From assembly GCA_024641555.1 (NCBI GenBank), contig JAHECV010000044.1, positions 1-8,822 of the forward strand: 8,822 nucleotides of DNA, read 5' to 3'. The notes beneath the pieces were generated by a model. It made no database searches. It was not told where the DNA came from and worked only from the letters and a program-made list of their open reading frames with translations. The translations under genes and the position numbers were made by a program. Below are positions 8,155 to 8,822 of the stretch, in pieces (within the stretch, counting starts at the first letter, position 1; each line of letters opens with the position of its first letter). Source of the DNA: Candidatus Planktophila sp. Its GTDB lineage: Bacteria; Actinomycetota; Actinomycetes; Nanopelagicales; Nanopelagicaceae.

Positions 8155-8822
8155 TAATCGAGAGGAATTCCAAAATATTGCGCAGCGGTTTGTACATCTT
8201 TATCGCCACGACCTGAAAGATTTATAACGATGATTGCATCTTTTCCGAGTTCATTTCCAACTTGTAAAGCGCCGGCAAGTGCATGAGCAGTTTCGATTGC
8301 AGGGATGATTCCTTCAGTCTTGGAAAGAAGTGCAAATGCGTGCATCGCTTGTTCATCTGTGATCGCGCGATACTCAGCGCGACCGATGTCGTGGAGATAT
8401 GCATGTTCTGGACCTACCCCTGGATAATCAAGACCTGCGGAAATTGAATGTGATTCAACTGTCTGTCCATTGGCATCTTGTAGAACATAAGAACGTGTTC
8501 CGTGGAGCACCCCTGGAGTTCCACCTGTAATGGTTGCAGCATGGCGACCAGTTTCAACGCCATCACCGCCTGCTTCAAGTCCGATCAAGCGAACTGATGG
8601 ATCAGTTATGAAGCGGTGGAAAATTCCAATCGCATTTGATCCCCCACCCACGCAGGCAAGAACGGCATCAGGTAAACGTCCAGTGAGTGCGAGAACTTGT
8701 TCGCGCGTTTCTTCACCGATGATCTTATGGAAATCTCGAACCATGGTTGGGAATGGATGTGGTCCAGCAACAGTTCCCAACAAGTAATGGGTTGTTTCTA
8801 CATTGGTAACCCAATCGCGCAT
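8154..8822 (-). CDS. trpB: Tryptophan synthase beta subunit, 5' part missing
   Basis: TrpB condenses indole with L-serine to make tryptophan, using pyridoxal phosphate. The last 222 codons are visible. The family is about 400 residues, so roughly 175 are beyond the right edge. The Met encoded at 8822-8820 is internal (the conserved [15 protein letters not shown] stretch), not the start. Visible hallmarks are [13 protein letters not shown], the phosphate-binding VGGGSNAIG (visible residues 58-66), [24 protein letters not shown] and the NLSGRGDKD motif near the C-terminus (visible 201-209), whose Ser contacts the cofactor ring. The cofactor lysine (enteric K87) and catalytic Glu (E109) lie outside the window and cannot be checked. 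trpA follows directly with a one-base overlap. Confidence 0.98.
   Translation of the reverse strand: MRDWVTNVETTHYLLGTVAGPHPFPTMVRDFHKIIGEETREQVLALTGRLPDAVLACVGGGSNAIGIFHRFITDPSVRLIGLEAGGDGVETGRHAATITGGTPGVLHGTRSYVLQDANGQTVESHSISAGLDYPGVGPEHAYLHDIGRAEYRAITDEQAMHAFALLSKTEGIIPAIETAHALAGALQVGNELGKDAIIVINLSGRGDKDVQTAAQYFGIPLD

Noticed and set aside
8820..8822. ATG at the right edge as the trpB start
   Set aside because: The Met begins the conserved MRDWVTN stretch that lies near residue 175 of TrpB. The true start is outside the window.

Overview
The window is a core chromosomal segment of a low- to mid-GC actinobacterium. All seven supported genes lie on the minus strand and are transcribed right to left: trpB (5' part missing), trpA, a MauE/DoxX-type membrane protein, a membrane-anchored DsbA-like thiol oxidoreductase, lgt, a VIT/CCC1-family metal transporter, and gltB (3' end missing). 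Tryptophan genes followed by lgt and then gltB is a familiar actinobacterial arrangement. The moderate GC by eye, the short Lgt without the long C-terminal tail of mycobacteria, and the very tight packing together suggest a streamlined aquatic lineage such as the acI/Nanopelagicales group. That taxonomic guess is inference and was not tested by any search.

Layout from the right (upstream) end: trpB, 8822 to 8154, is entered about 175 residues into the protein. Its stop overlaps the trpA start by one base (TAATG). trpA ends in a 4-base ATGA overlap with the MauE-like gene, which is 2 bases from the DsbA-like gene, which is 9 bases from lgt. A 41-base gap holding a small hairpin precedes the VIT-family gene. 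A 149-base gap then precedes gltB, which fills positions 4453 to 1 and runs off the left edge. Open frames on the plus strand across 1-4453 are shadows of gltB.

Functionally, TrpA/TrpB make the last two steps of tryptophan synthesis. The MauE-like and DsbA-like proteins look like an envelope thiol-redox pair. Lgt attaches diacylglycerol to prolipoproteins. The VIT-family protein should move Fe2+ or Mn2+ out of the cytoplasm. GltB is the large subunit of glutamate synthase, carrying FMN and a [3Fe-4S] cluster. The only non-coding stretch of any size is the VIT-gltB gap. It holds a tandem 7-base repeat, a weak hairpin with a T7 run, and a good ribosome binding site. I found no mobile elements, CRISPR arrays, tRNA/rRNA genes or phage genes. 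I do not see evidence of an undescribed system; the points worth a second look are modest.
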